NCBI RefSeq assembly: GCF_018122735.1
Contig: NZ_JAGRRD010000001.1
Coordinates: 1,640,081-1,704,080, forward strand
Origin: Azoarcus sp. L1K30
GTDB lineage: Bacteria > Pseudomonadota > Gammaproteobacteria > Burkholderiales > Rhodocyclaceae
Direction of reading: 5' to 3'
DNA: 64,000 nt
The position numbers and the translations under genes were made by a program. The stretch's first letter is position 1. The number at the start of each line of letters is the position of its first letter. The notes under the pieces are model-generated. The model made no database searches. It was given only the letters and a program-made list of their open reading frames with translations, and had not been told where the DNA came from. This document shows positions 45,856 through 52,913 of the stretch, in pieces.

Positions 45856-46880
45856 CAGCACCGGCGCAATCCCTGCGTGTTTCAGCCAGCGGCATCTGTT
45901 GCGCGGTAGGCTATACGGCCGAAGCAAGCGCATGTGCCTTACGCGCGGGGCTCGACCATTTTCAGGAAAGCACTTTTGTAGCAGAAGACGGTTCGCCCGT
46001 GCGTATCGCGCGTCTGCCCGAAACAGATGTCTGGGGGGCGCCCCGTCTTGCTCGTTGGGCTGCACGGGCAATTGAGGCCTGCCTGGCGTCAATCGCGGCG
46101 ACCGAGCGACACTCGATTCCCATTCTCTTACTGACGGCCTCACTCAGTCGGCCGATGAGCGAGGAGCGCGCGCAGTTCGAAACAGCTCGCGCAGCCCAGG
46201 CCGCACTCGACCACACGTCCCCCCCTCATTCCAGGATCATTCCAGGTGATCGCGCCGCCTTGGGCACGGGACTGACCCTTGCGCGCCGGCTTCTTGACCA
46301 GGAGCAGGTACCTGGAGTGCTCGTGGTCGGCCTCGACAGCTACCTCAACGCAGCCAGCATCAACCACTACCTGAGTGAAGAGCGCCTGCTGGTGCCCGGC
46401 AACCGTGACGGGTTCATTCCAGGCGAAGCCGCTGCGGCCGTATTGCTCGAACGTTCCCGTCCAGATGCATCGGGGCTGCACGTCATCGGCATCGGACAAG
46501 GCCAGGAATCCGGACGCCCGGACGGCAGCGTGCCGAGCCGCGCACAAGGCCTGAGCCACGCCATCCGCGAGGCGCTCGCCGATGCCGGAGCCGATGCTGC
46601 CGACCTCGAGTTCCGCCTGAGCGACCAAAACGGCGAAAGCTTCTTTGCCCGCGAGGCCGCCAATGCGCTGACCCGCATTGACGTTCCGGGGGGGCGCAAA
46701 CGCCCCACGCTTACCACCGCTGACTGTACAGGCGAGATCGGAGCGGCCACCGGCCCACTCATGCTCGCCTGGCTCCACCGGCTGCTTGCCCATGCCGACG
46801 CACCGGGTCGCTGCGGCCTCATCCACCTCGCCAGTGACGAGGGCGCGCGCTGCGCGCTAGTCGTACGCCATCAACCCTGA
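45852..46880 (+). CDS. Ketoacyl-synthase-fold protein of T6SS clusters, catalytic residues lost (copy 2)
   Basis: The 342-residue protein keeps the thiolase/ketoacyl-synthase scaffold: GVLVVGLDSYLNAASINHYL and PGNRDGFIPGEAAAAVLLER, the usual DG-(F)-x-x-GE-(G/A)-A block. The catalytic triad is gone. The nucleophile position is PGDRAALG, the HGT position reads DQNGES, and the GH position reads TGEIGAATG. Such genes recur between DUF2169 and DUF4150 genes and are often annotated as 3-oxoacyl-ACP synthases. Here a non-enzymatic, perhaps structural or chaperone, role is inferred. The ATG overlaps the DUF2169 stop; DUF4150 follows after 16 bp. Confidence 0.75.
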   Translation: MTAPAQSLRVSASGICCAVGYTAEASACALRAGLDHFQESTFVAEDGSPVRIARLPETDVWGAPRLARWAARAIEACLASIAATERHSIPILLLTASLSRPMSEERAQFETARAAQAALDHTSPPHSRIIPGDRAALGTGLTLARRLLDQEQVPGVLVVGLDSYLNAASINHYLSEERLLVPGNRDGFIPGEAAAAVLLERSRPDASGLHVIGIGQGQESGRPDGSVPSRAQGLSHAIREALADAGADAADLEFRLSDQNGESFFAREAANALTRIDVPGGRKRPTLTTADCTGEIGAATGPLMLAWLHRLLAHADAPGRCGLIHLASDEGARCALVVRHQP

Positions 46881-46896
46881 CAAGGACTCAAGCACC

Positions 46897-47286
46897 ATGG
46901 AAACCCATGTCTATGCCAACGACGACGAGTTCTGCTCCCGCGCGGCCGACGGCATATCGACTGCCGCCTTTCCCGACCCATGCTGGAGCCCTCCCCCCGA
47001 AGACGCCGGCCCCGTCCTCGTTCCCTATGCCAATACAGCCTTTGCCCGCAACCTGCAGAACGGCACCACCACGGTGTTCGTCTGCGGCACACCCATTGCT
47101 AAGAAGGACGTCTCCTACCTCGCCAACAGCACAGGCAATGAACCGGCAACCTGGGCCTTCGAACGCGGGGACAGGAGCCATGTCATCACCGGCAAGGCCT
47201 ACTTCATCGACTGGTCGCCCGACGTCAAGGTCGAGGGCCTCAACGTATGCCGTCATACCGACCCGATGACCCATAACCACGGCTAA
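46897..47286 (+). CDS. DUF4150 (PAAR-like) spike-tip protein
   Basis: The 129-residue stand-alone DUF4150 protein reads ISTAAFPDPCWSPPPEDAGP at the start. TTTVFVCGTPIAKKDVSYLA follows, and it closes with GKAYFIDWSPDVKVEGLNVC and RHTDPMTHNHG, the standard DUF4150 end. It would cap a VgrG trimer and connect it to the nuclease effector encoded 3 bp downstream. In many clusters the two are fused; here they are split. Confidence 0.88.
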   Translation: METHVYANDDEFCSRAADGISTAAFPDPCWSPPPEDAGPVLVPYANTAFARNLQNGTTTVFVCGTPIAKKDVSYLANSTGNEPATWAFERGDRSHVITGKAYFIDWSPDVKVEGLNVCRHTDPMTHNHG

Positions 47287-47289
47287 CAC

Positions 47290-48510
47290 ATGGCTGCCAA
47301 TACGCCAACCAACTACTATCTCGACACGGAAGCGGTCAAGAAGGCCTGCAAGCAGGACTTCGACAAGATCGACAAGGCATGCAAACCCGAGCACGAGAAG
47401 TCCGACAAGAACAAGCACCCCGCACTCAAGAAGATGCTCGGTGCCAAGCGCGTTGCCGCCCTAGAGAGCATGGCCAACAAGGTCAAAGACAAGACAGGCT
47501 TCAAACCGGGCGCCGACAACGGCTGGATGTCGCATTGCGACGGACTATGGATCAAGCCCGGATCGAGCGAATTCTCTGCCGAGATGGGCGAGTTCAACGA
47601 CCAGATCAGCCACATGGCCGATGACCTGGGCGCTGCGATCGACAGCCAACTCAAACCGCTGGTCGAAAAAGTCGGACAAGAGGTCAGGGACGCCGCCATG
47701 GAAGCGGCCAAGGACAAGGCCAAGAAAGCCGGCGTGCGTTCGGCCGCGCGGTGGGGCGTGGGCCTGGCCGGCGCGGCCGTCGGCGGTGTGGGCGCGATCG
47801 TCACCGAGATCGGCGCCACCGCCTGGAACATCTGGGATTGGGCCAGCACCGGGGTTGAGGCGGTCAAGCTCGGCGCCGAGGCCTACGGTGCGATCAAGGA
47901 GATGGGCGCCGTGCTCGACATCGCCCAAAAAGCACAGGGCGAACTGGCCGAGCTCGCCCGTAACGCCGCCTCAAAATCCCCGACGGACCTCATGGCAGAC
48001 GGCATGGGCATCCTGTCGCGCCTGAATCCGTGCACCCGCGCCCGCCGCTGCAAGCTTGTGCCGTACAACAAGACCGGCACGCCCACCAGCATGGGCGGGG
48101 ACGGCTGCTGCCCGGGCCAGACCGGTCACCACGTGATCCCCGACGAAGCGGCCAAGGACGCCTGCTCGAACTACTCACACGGGGGCGCACCCACGGTCTG
48201 CGTCGAGGGAGCCAATAACAGCAACGGCACCCATGGGAAGATTCACACAGCCTTGGATAGGAGCGTTCAGGACCACAAGGACGGAGGGGCGTTCGGAATC
48301 GGCGCCTCGGAGACCATCAGCTACGGAAAAATGCGCGATCTCGGCATTAAGAGCGTCCAGGCCACCTTCCCGGAATCCAAGTGCGACACCAAATGCCTTC
48401 GCGCCCAACTCGATGCCTATTACAAGAGCAAGTGTACCGGACCAATGCCGGCCAAATCCGGGGCTCCACAAAAGAAGGAAACCCCCTCAAAACCGAAACC
48501 CACAAAGTAA
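47290..48510 (+). CDS. T6SS effector with C-terminal Tox-GHH2-type HNH/Endo VII nuclease
   Basis: The 406-residue protein has a charged, Lys-rich N-terminal half. A hydrophobic Gly/Ala-rich stretch (WGVGLAGAAVGGVGAIVTEI, about 155-175) is typical of T6SS cargo. The toxin domain carries GCCPGQTGHHVIPDEAAKDA (Gly279-His280-His281) and then NSNGTHGKIHTALDRSV. This GHH pattern matches Tox-GHH2 nucleases such as Tse7 of Pseudomonas aeruginosa. About twelve Cys residues cluster in the C-terminal 150 residues. It is immediately downstream of DUF4150 and upstream of its presumed immunity gene. Confidence 0.85.
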   Translation: MAANTPTNYYLDTEAVKKACKQDFDKIDKACKPEHEKSDKNKHPALKKMLGAKRVAALESMANKVKDKTGFKPGADNGWMSHCDGLWIKPGSSEFSAEMGEFNDQISHMADDLGAAIDSQLKPLVEKVGQEVRDAAMEAAKDKAKKAGVRSAARWGVGLAGAAVGGVGAIVTEIGATAWNIWDWASTGVEAVKLGAEAYGAIKEMGAVLDIAQKAQGELAELARNAASKSPTDLMADGMGILSRLNPCTRARRCKLVPYNKTGTPTSMGGDGCCPGQTGHHVIPDEAAKDACSNYSHGGAPTVCVEGANNSNGTHGKIHTALDRSVQDHKDGGAFGIGASETISYGKMRDLGIKSVQATFPESKCDTKCLRAQLDAYYKSKCTGPMPAKSGAPQKKETPSKPKPTK

Positions 48511-48525
48511 GCGAGGCACGACGAC

Positions 48526-49539
48526 ATGGTCATCACACCCAGTGACTACATTGATGTTTTAAAAGGTTTCACGATTACGGACTGTGCAGTAAGAAACAGA
48601 GATTGCTTCACTTTTTCGGCCCGTAACATTGAGGAATCGGCAAAAGCAAGCGCGATTTCCGAACAGTGGGTTGGCAAACGGTACGTAGCATTCTATCCAA
48701 ACGACGAGAGCGACAGGCTTCTGTTTACGGGATTCAAGACCGGCTATGAGAGGATCCAAGTCGGCGCATCGCAATATCGTGAAAACAAGAGCATTTGTAT
48801 CGATAGCTCCGGTGTTGTCTATTCAGCGGGCGGGGGGTCGGAGGAAGACGAAGCCCCGATCCCCAAGAGCAAAGACGGCCCTCTCCGGGGTGGCGTCCGC
48901 CGCATCCGCATGATTGACGGGATGCTGTACGTCGTGGGCGGCGCCCACTCCGCCTGCCGCCGGCGAGGCCCCAACGACTGGGAATCGCTGTGCCTCGACC
49001 TGCCGGTTCCGACCCGCAGAGACTTCGACAACGTCGATATCATCGAAAACATGGGTTTCAACGACATCGACGGCTTCGCCCCCGACGACCTTTACACCGT
49101 GGCCGGCCGCGGTGTCGTGTGGCATTGCGACGGCACACACTGGCACCAAATCGCCTTTCCCTCGAACATGCTGCTCGAATCGGTGTGTTGCGCCGGCGAC
49201 GGATTCGTCTATATCGGCGCGCAGTCGGGCGCCCTCTTTCGTGGTCGTGACAAGCATTGGGAGATGCTCGAGCGCGGCAACATGAGCCTGCCCTTCAAGG
49301 ACATCGTGTGGCATGCCGGACGCCTGTGGTGCACCAGCGACTACGGTCTGTGGACCCTCGAGGAGGACCAGTTGGTGCGCGTCGAGCTGCCCTCGGACAT
49401 CGCCGTGTGCGCGGGCAACCTCTCCGCGGCCGACGGCGTCATGCTCATGGCCGGCGCTCACGGTGCCGCCTTTCACGACGGCGACGACTGGCAGCTCATC
49501 TTCAACGCATTCAAGATGGAACAGGCGCTCGGTCTGTGA
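48526..49539 (+). CDS. Beta-propeller-like protein, probable immunity to the GHH2 effector
   Basis: The 337-residue product is cytoplasmic and beta-rich. Repeating blocks such as GMLYVVGGAHSACRRRGPND, DLYTVAGRGVVWHCDGTHWH, GFVYIGAQSGALFRGRDKHW and RLWCTSDYGLWTLEEDQLVR look like propeller blades with recurring W/G positions every ~45 residues. The first ~80 residues are less repetitive and lower in GC. It lies 15 bp after the GHH2 effector, the expected position for immunity, and overlaps the next gene by 4 bp. The immunity role is inferred from position only. Confidence 0.6.
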   Translation: MVITPSDYIDVLKGFTITDCAVRNRDCFTFSARNIEESAKASAISEQWVGKRYVAFYPNDESDRLLFTGFKTGYERIQVGASQYRENKSICIDSSGVVYSAGGGSEEDEAPIPKSKDGPLRGGVRRIRMIDGMLYVVGGAHSACRRRGPNDWESLCLDLPVPTRRDFDNVDIIENMGFNDIDGFAPDDLYTVAGRGVVWHCDGTHWHQIAFPSNMLLESVCCAGDGFVYIGAQSGALFRGRDKHWEMLERGNMSLPFKDIVWHAGRLWCTSDYGLWTLEEDQLVRVELPSDIAVCAGNLSAADGVMLMAGAHGAAFHDGDDWQLIFNAFKMEQALGL

Positions 49540-50852
49540 GCCCGGTCGATCTCGCGCAGCGCGACGGCGGCTTCGCCGCTGCCGTCATCACCCCACTGGT
49601 CGAACGCCACGTGGGTGACGCCGCCTTCTACTGGACCCAGCACGACCGCTCGGTGCATTCGCCGCTCGTCGATCTGGCTGAACTGCGCCGCTTCGACCGC
49701 CTGCTCGACGCCCATCTGGACGGCGCCCAGGTGGCCGGGGAAACCGGCTGGCAGTTGGCGCTGGCGGCACTGGCGCGCTGGCGCGGGTCGGGTGAAGCAT
49801 TTGTCTGCACGGTTCTCGCCCTCGGCGCGCGCGAGCCGGGTGTGCGTCTGGCCGCGACCTGGGCCATCGTCGAGCAGGCGCCCGAACGCATGCTGCGCGG
49901 CTTAATCGGCGGCTTGCTATGGGTCGAACCTCACCTCGCCGCGCCCTGGGTCGCACACTGGACGCTACCGCATACGCCGGTCGCGCTGCAGATCGCGGCG
50001 TGGCGGGCGCTCGCCCGAGCGCCCCAAACACTGCGAGGCGACAATCGCTTACTCGACGAGCAACTGGCAAGCCTGCTTGCCCACCCCGACGCACGCCTGC
50101 GCGCCACCGCTTGCCGCGCGGCGTACGCCTTCGGCCAGGTCTCGGCACTGCACACCTTGCTCGCCGATGCCGACACCGCAGTCGCAGCCGAGGCCGCTAT
50201 CGGTCTGTCGCGAGCAGGCATGTCCGAGGGCGCAGGCTACTTGTGGCGCTCGGTCCAGCGGCTCGCCCAGGCACTGGCGCATCTGGGCGGCGCCGAGCGC
50301 GGCCGTGCCGAGCATCGTCTTGCCCGCTGGGTTCGCCACCTTGCGCTGATGGCGCCGCTCGGCCACCCCGACATCGCCCCCCTCATCGACGCGATGCCGG
50401 TGCGCCTCGGGCTGCTCTTCATCCTGCACCATGGCGACGGTGCCCTGCTGCCCTGGGTGCGCGACCACCTCGACGACGCCGAGGCCGCCCGTCTGGCAGG
50501 GTGGGTATGGTCTGCCTTGGCCGGGCGCGATCTCGTCGCCGAAGGACTGACACAGCCATCGCAGCCACACGCTGCCGCCCGGGAACGCCTCACCGACCGC
50601 CTCGACCCAGGCCTGCCGCTGCCCGACGCCGCCGCAGTGCGCGCGCAGCACCTCGACCTGCCGCAGGGGGTCGCCGGCCTGCTCGGCGAGACGGTGACAC
50701 CGACTCGCCTGCCCGGGAACTTGCACAACGCCCCGCAGGCCCTGCGCTGGATTGCCGCTCGACGCATCGAGGCCAGCGGCGGCCCCCCCTTCGACACCCG
50801 AGCACACGCTCGTCTCCAATACGCCGCGCTCGATGCGTGGCTCGAACGCTGA
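49536..50852 (+). CDS. HEAT-repeat-like protein of the TIGR02270 type, T6SS-associated
   Basis: The 438-residue product starts at GTG 49536, in a GTGA overlap with the preceding stop. It is Ala/Leu-rich and helical, with HEAT-like hairpins. LASLLAHPDARLRATACRAA and VSALHTLLADADTAVAAEAA are clear repeats around residues 175-225. The segment HDRSVHSPLVDLAELRRFDR near residue 36 is characteristic. TIGR02270-type proteins are recurrent in vgrG/DUF2169 clusters, with no known activity. A 50-bp copy of its 5' part recurs at 53135-53185. Confidence 0.75.
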   Translation: MSPVDLAQRDGGFAAAVITPLVERHVGDAAFYWTQHDRSVHSPLVDLAELRRFDRLLDAHLDGAQVAGETGWQLALAALARWRGSGEAFVCTVLALGAREPGVRLAATWAIVEQAPERMLRGLIGGLLWVEPHLAAPWVAHWTLPHTPVALQIAAWRALARAPQTLRGDNRLLDEQLASLLAHPDARLRATACRAAYAFGQVSALHTLLADADTAVAAEAAIGLSRAGMSEGAGYLWRSVQRLAQALAHLGGAERGRAEHRLARWVRHLALMAPLGHPDIAPLIDAMPVRLGLLFILHHGDGALLPWVRDHLDDAEAARLAGWVWSALAGRDLVAEGLTQPSQPHAAARERLTDRLDPGLPLPDAAAVRAQHLDLPQGVAGLLGETVTPTRLPGNLHNAPQALRWIAARRIEASGGPPFDTRAHARLQYAALDAWLER

Positions 50853-50859
50853 GCGCACG

Positions 50860-51264
50860 ATGAACCAGACCCCTCTCGACCCATGGAACGACGCCGCCCT
50901 GATTGCAGGGCGCCTGGGCTCACCTTATAACCGTTTGATCGTGGTGCTCGGCGCCGAAGCCTGGTGCGAGAAGTGCCGACAGTTGAGACCACATTTCGAT
51001 GCGATCGCGCTCGACGCACATGAGCGCGAATTGATGTTGTGGCTCGATATCGAGGACCATCTGCCATTCATTGGCGACTATGTGCCCGCCTCTCTCCCCG
51101 AACTGTTGATCTATCGCGGCACCACGCTGGAGTACCGCCAGGTCATCGAAAGCAACCTCGACGCGCTCGATGCGGCACTGTCTGCCCCGCCGATGGCCGA
51201 CCCCGGTCCCGACCCCGGCATCGCCAACCGCCTCGCGGCTCAGGACTGGGCACAGGCCATGTAG
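50860..51264 (+). CDS. Thioredoxin-fold protein with CxxC motif
   Basis: The 134-residue protein has a single thioredoxin-like domain: NRLIVVLGAEAWCEKCRQLR (Cys36 and Cys39, CEKC), then an acidic strand-helix ELMLWLDIEDHLPFIGDYVP, and a cis-Pro-like SLPELLIYRGTTLEYRQVIE. It has no signal peptide, so it works in the cytoplasm. It closes the GHH2 cluster; the neighbouring effector is unusually Cys-rich. It might keep effector thiols reduced before secretion, or act as a binding adaptor. This link is inference. Confidence 0.7.
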   Translation: MNQTPLDPWNDAALIAGRLGSPYNRLIVVLGAEAWCEKCRQLRPHFDAIALDAHERELMLWLDIEDHLPFIGDYVPASLPELLIYRGTTLEYRQVIESNLDALDAALSAPPMADPGPDPGIANRLAAQDWAQAM

Positions 51265-51290
51265 CGTGCCCACCCCACCCTGCGGGCGGC

Positions 51291-51473
51291 GTGATCGCCC
51301 CCAACGATTCGCGCGAAGGCCGCGCAGTCATCTGCCTGGGCGACATCCTCATTCGCCCTGCTATCAAACGCCACGGTCGCGCCGACTTCCGCATCTGGCA
51401 GAACAAGACGGTCCCCGACATCGTCAGCCAGGTGCTGGGCGAGAACGCGGTGCGCTTCGACGTGCTGTATTGA
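51291..51473 (+). pseudogene. Chimeric scrap: PAAR-like start fused to a vgrG fragment
   Basis: A GTG at 51291 opens a 60-codon frame. Its first half (IAPNDSREGRAVICLGDILI) looks like the start of a PAAR or PAAR-Rhs protein. It then joins at 51376 to RADFRIWQNKTVPDIVSQVL, the same vgrG segment at which copy 2 begins, and ends after FDVLY at a stop. The last codons already belong to the 17-bp inverted repeat at 51466. It is a recombination product rather than a functional gene. Confidence 0.7.
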
Positions 51474-51482
51474 CCCAGTGAA
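51466..51482 (+). repeat. 17-bp inverted repeat, left arm
   Basis: TGTATTGACCCAGTGAA is repeated in perfect inverted orientation at 52897-52913. The two arms bound a 1.4-kb block with an unknown gene and an IS3 remnant. The left arm directly abuts the end of the vgrG scrap, the right arm the start of the Rhs remnant. Confidence 0.85.
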
Positions 51483-51541
51483 TGGAAAATGGGTCATGGC
51501 AAGCGCCCCACCAGTGCTGTTGCCTCTGACGGAGAAGTACC

Positions 51542-52198
51542 ATGCTGCTCGATTTACCAGAAGTGACGATCCTCCTCCAGGAATTGAGGCAAGAGTTCGA
51601 AGCGACCGATTTGAGAACTCTGTATTCTGCCTACCTAGACCGATTCAATTCGGTCACGGACTGGAAATTCTCATCCGGGGATTACTTTTCGCCCATTCCC
51701 TACGAGTCAGAGCGAATGGGGTTCTCATCTGATTTTTTGATCAAGAAAAAATACAAGAGCGTGGATGAGGCTCGCTGGCTGGGGAAATACTGCGCTGGTT
51801 TTGTCAACGGCAGACATGTCATCACGGTGCTTCCGAGCCAGAGAACAGTTAAAGCGCTACACGCCACCCTCTACGATGAAGCTGATTCAATTCTTGAAAT
51901 GCACACTGTTTCGTTCAAGTGGATAGGCAAGCCAGAGAAAATGCAGTCTCAGGTGCGAGGTATTCGTAAAGTGATCTCAAGGCCCGATAACACGAAACTC
52001 GACGTGGTTGTGGGCCTCGCTGGCGCTTTCTCTATCAACCTGTATCAGTATTCAAAAGATGGCCGGCCTGTAAGCGTCCGTGCACTCTCCAAAGGATGGA
52101 CGGGCGAAGATCAACTCGAATACCGCTACACCTCTGACGGTCGGCTAGACGAGATTACCGCTGGCGGCCCCATTCCTCTCTGGAAGCGGAAGAAGTAG
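51542..52198 (+). CDS. Hypothetical protein, possible immunity protein of a lost Rhs effector
   Basis: The 218-residue product is not recognised. It is soluble and of lower GC than its neighbours, and is bounded by the 17-bp inverted repeats. Its last third, INLYQYSKDGRPVSVRALSK and then EYRYTSDGRLDEITAGGPIP, is beta-rich and faintly YD-repeat-like. Genes of this size, composition and position often encode immunity to Rhs toxin tips, and Rhs debris follows at 52907. The role is therefore a weak inference. Confidence 0.55.
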   Translation: MLLDLPEVTILLQELRQEFEATDLRTLYSAYLDRFNSVTDWKFSSGDYFSPIPYESERMGFSSDFLIKKKYKSVDEARWLGKYCAGFVNGRHVITVLPSQRTVKALHATLYDEADSILEMHTVSFKWIGKPEKMQSQVRGIRKVISRPDNTKLDVVVGLAGAFSINLYQYSKDGRPVSVRALSKGWTGEDQLEYRYTSDGRLDEITAGGPIPLWKRKK

Positions 52199-52322
52199 CC
52201 TTGGAAAAGCAACGGTAGGTCTTGTAATCCTGCATGCCTGCGGGCAGCGCCCCGTGACCTGCTCCGGGCTTTTCGGACCAACTGAAACTTGAGAGGATGG
52301 CTTCCAAGAAGAAGGGAGAGCC

Positions 52323-52586
52323 ATGCGCAAGAGTCGTTTTACAGAAGAACAGATGGTGAAGATCCTTCGGGAGGCCGATCGTTTGCCGGTCGCGGAGGTC
52401 TCGAAGAAGCACGGGGTGAGCGAGCAGACGATCTATACGTGGCGCAAGCGCTTTGGCGCAATGAACTCGGACGAGGTCAAGCGACTGCGGCAGCTGGAGA
52501 CCGAGAACGCGCGGCTCAAGAAGATGCTGGCCGAGCGGGATCTGGAGATCGACGTGATGAAGGAGATCACGGCAAAAAAGTGGTGA
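52323..52586 (+). CDS. IS3-family transposase OrfA
   Basis: The 87-residue product is a helix-turn-helix/leucine-zipper OrfA: MRKSRFTEEQMVKILREADR, VSKKHGVSEQTIYTWRKRFG, then the zipper RLRQLETENARLKKMLAERD. An A6G slippery heptamer lies at 52574-52580, where a -1 shift would join OrfA to OrfB, as in intact IS3 elements. The gene is complete, but its partner is truncated. Confidence 0.9.
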   Translation: MRKSRFTEEQMVKILREADRLPVAEVSKKHGVSEQTIYTWRKRFGAMNSDEVKRLRQLETENARLKKMLAERDLEIDVMKEITAKKW

Positions 52587-52828
52587 GCACCTGCGCACGC
52601 CGAGCGCAGGTGCTTTACGCAGTGAAGCGAGGCGTTTCGCAGCGTCGCGCGTGCGCCTTGTTGTGCGTGTCGCGTTCGGCGCTGGGCTATGTGTCGCGGC
52701 TCGATGAGCGTGATCGCCCGCTGATTGGCGAGATGAGGCGGTTGGCAGCGCAGTACCCGCGCTACGGTTACCGACGCATCCGCATCTTTCTTCGTCGCGC
52801 CGGGCACCGGCTGGCCATGGCCGCATAG
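52580..52828 (+). pseudogene. Truncated IS3-family OrfB
   Basis: In the -1 frame, VVSTCARRAQVLYAVKRGVS, QRRACALLCVSRSALGYVSR and RYGYRRIRIFLRRAGHR form the N-terminal ~75 residues of an OrfB integrase-type transposase. After GHRL the family sequence ends and a stop follows at 52828. All DDE catalytic residues are in the missing part. Confidence 0.85.
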
Positions 52829-52896
52829 CTCTACTTCTGGCTGCCCTAGAAATGGGGGGATTACCACTCCTTTCTAGGTTAACACCTGAGCAGCTT

Positions 52897-52913
52897 TTCA
52901 CTGGGTCAATACA
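52897..52913 (-). repeat. 17-bp inverted repeat, right arm
   Basis: TTCACTGGGTCAATACA is the exact reverse complement of 51466-51482. It joins the IS3 remnant to the Rhs fragment. Extension by one base on either side breaks the match, so the repeat is sharply 17 bp. Confidence 0.85.

Larger units (their letters stand above)
52255..52896 (+). mobile_element. IS3-family (IS407-like) element, internally deleted
   Basis: The left end appears at 52255 (TGACCTGCTCCGGGC, as in IS407-group termini). orfA is complete and orfB is cut after ~80 codons. Downstream, 52829-52896 contains a piece resembling an IS right border (GAAATGGGGGGATTACC inside an 8-bp CCTAGAAA/TTTCTAGG inverted repeat). Exact right terminus is not certain; most of the catalytic part is deleted, so it cannot move by itself. 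Confidence 0.65.
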
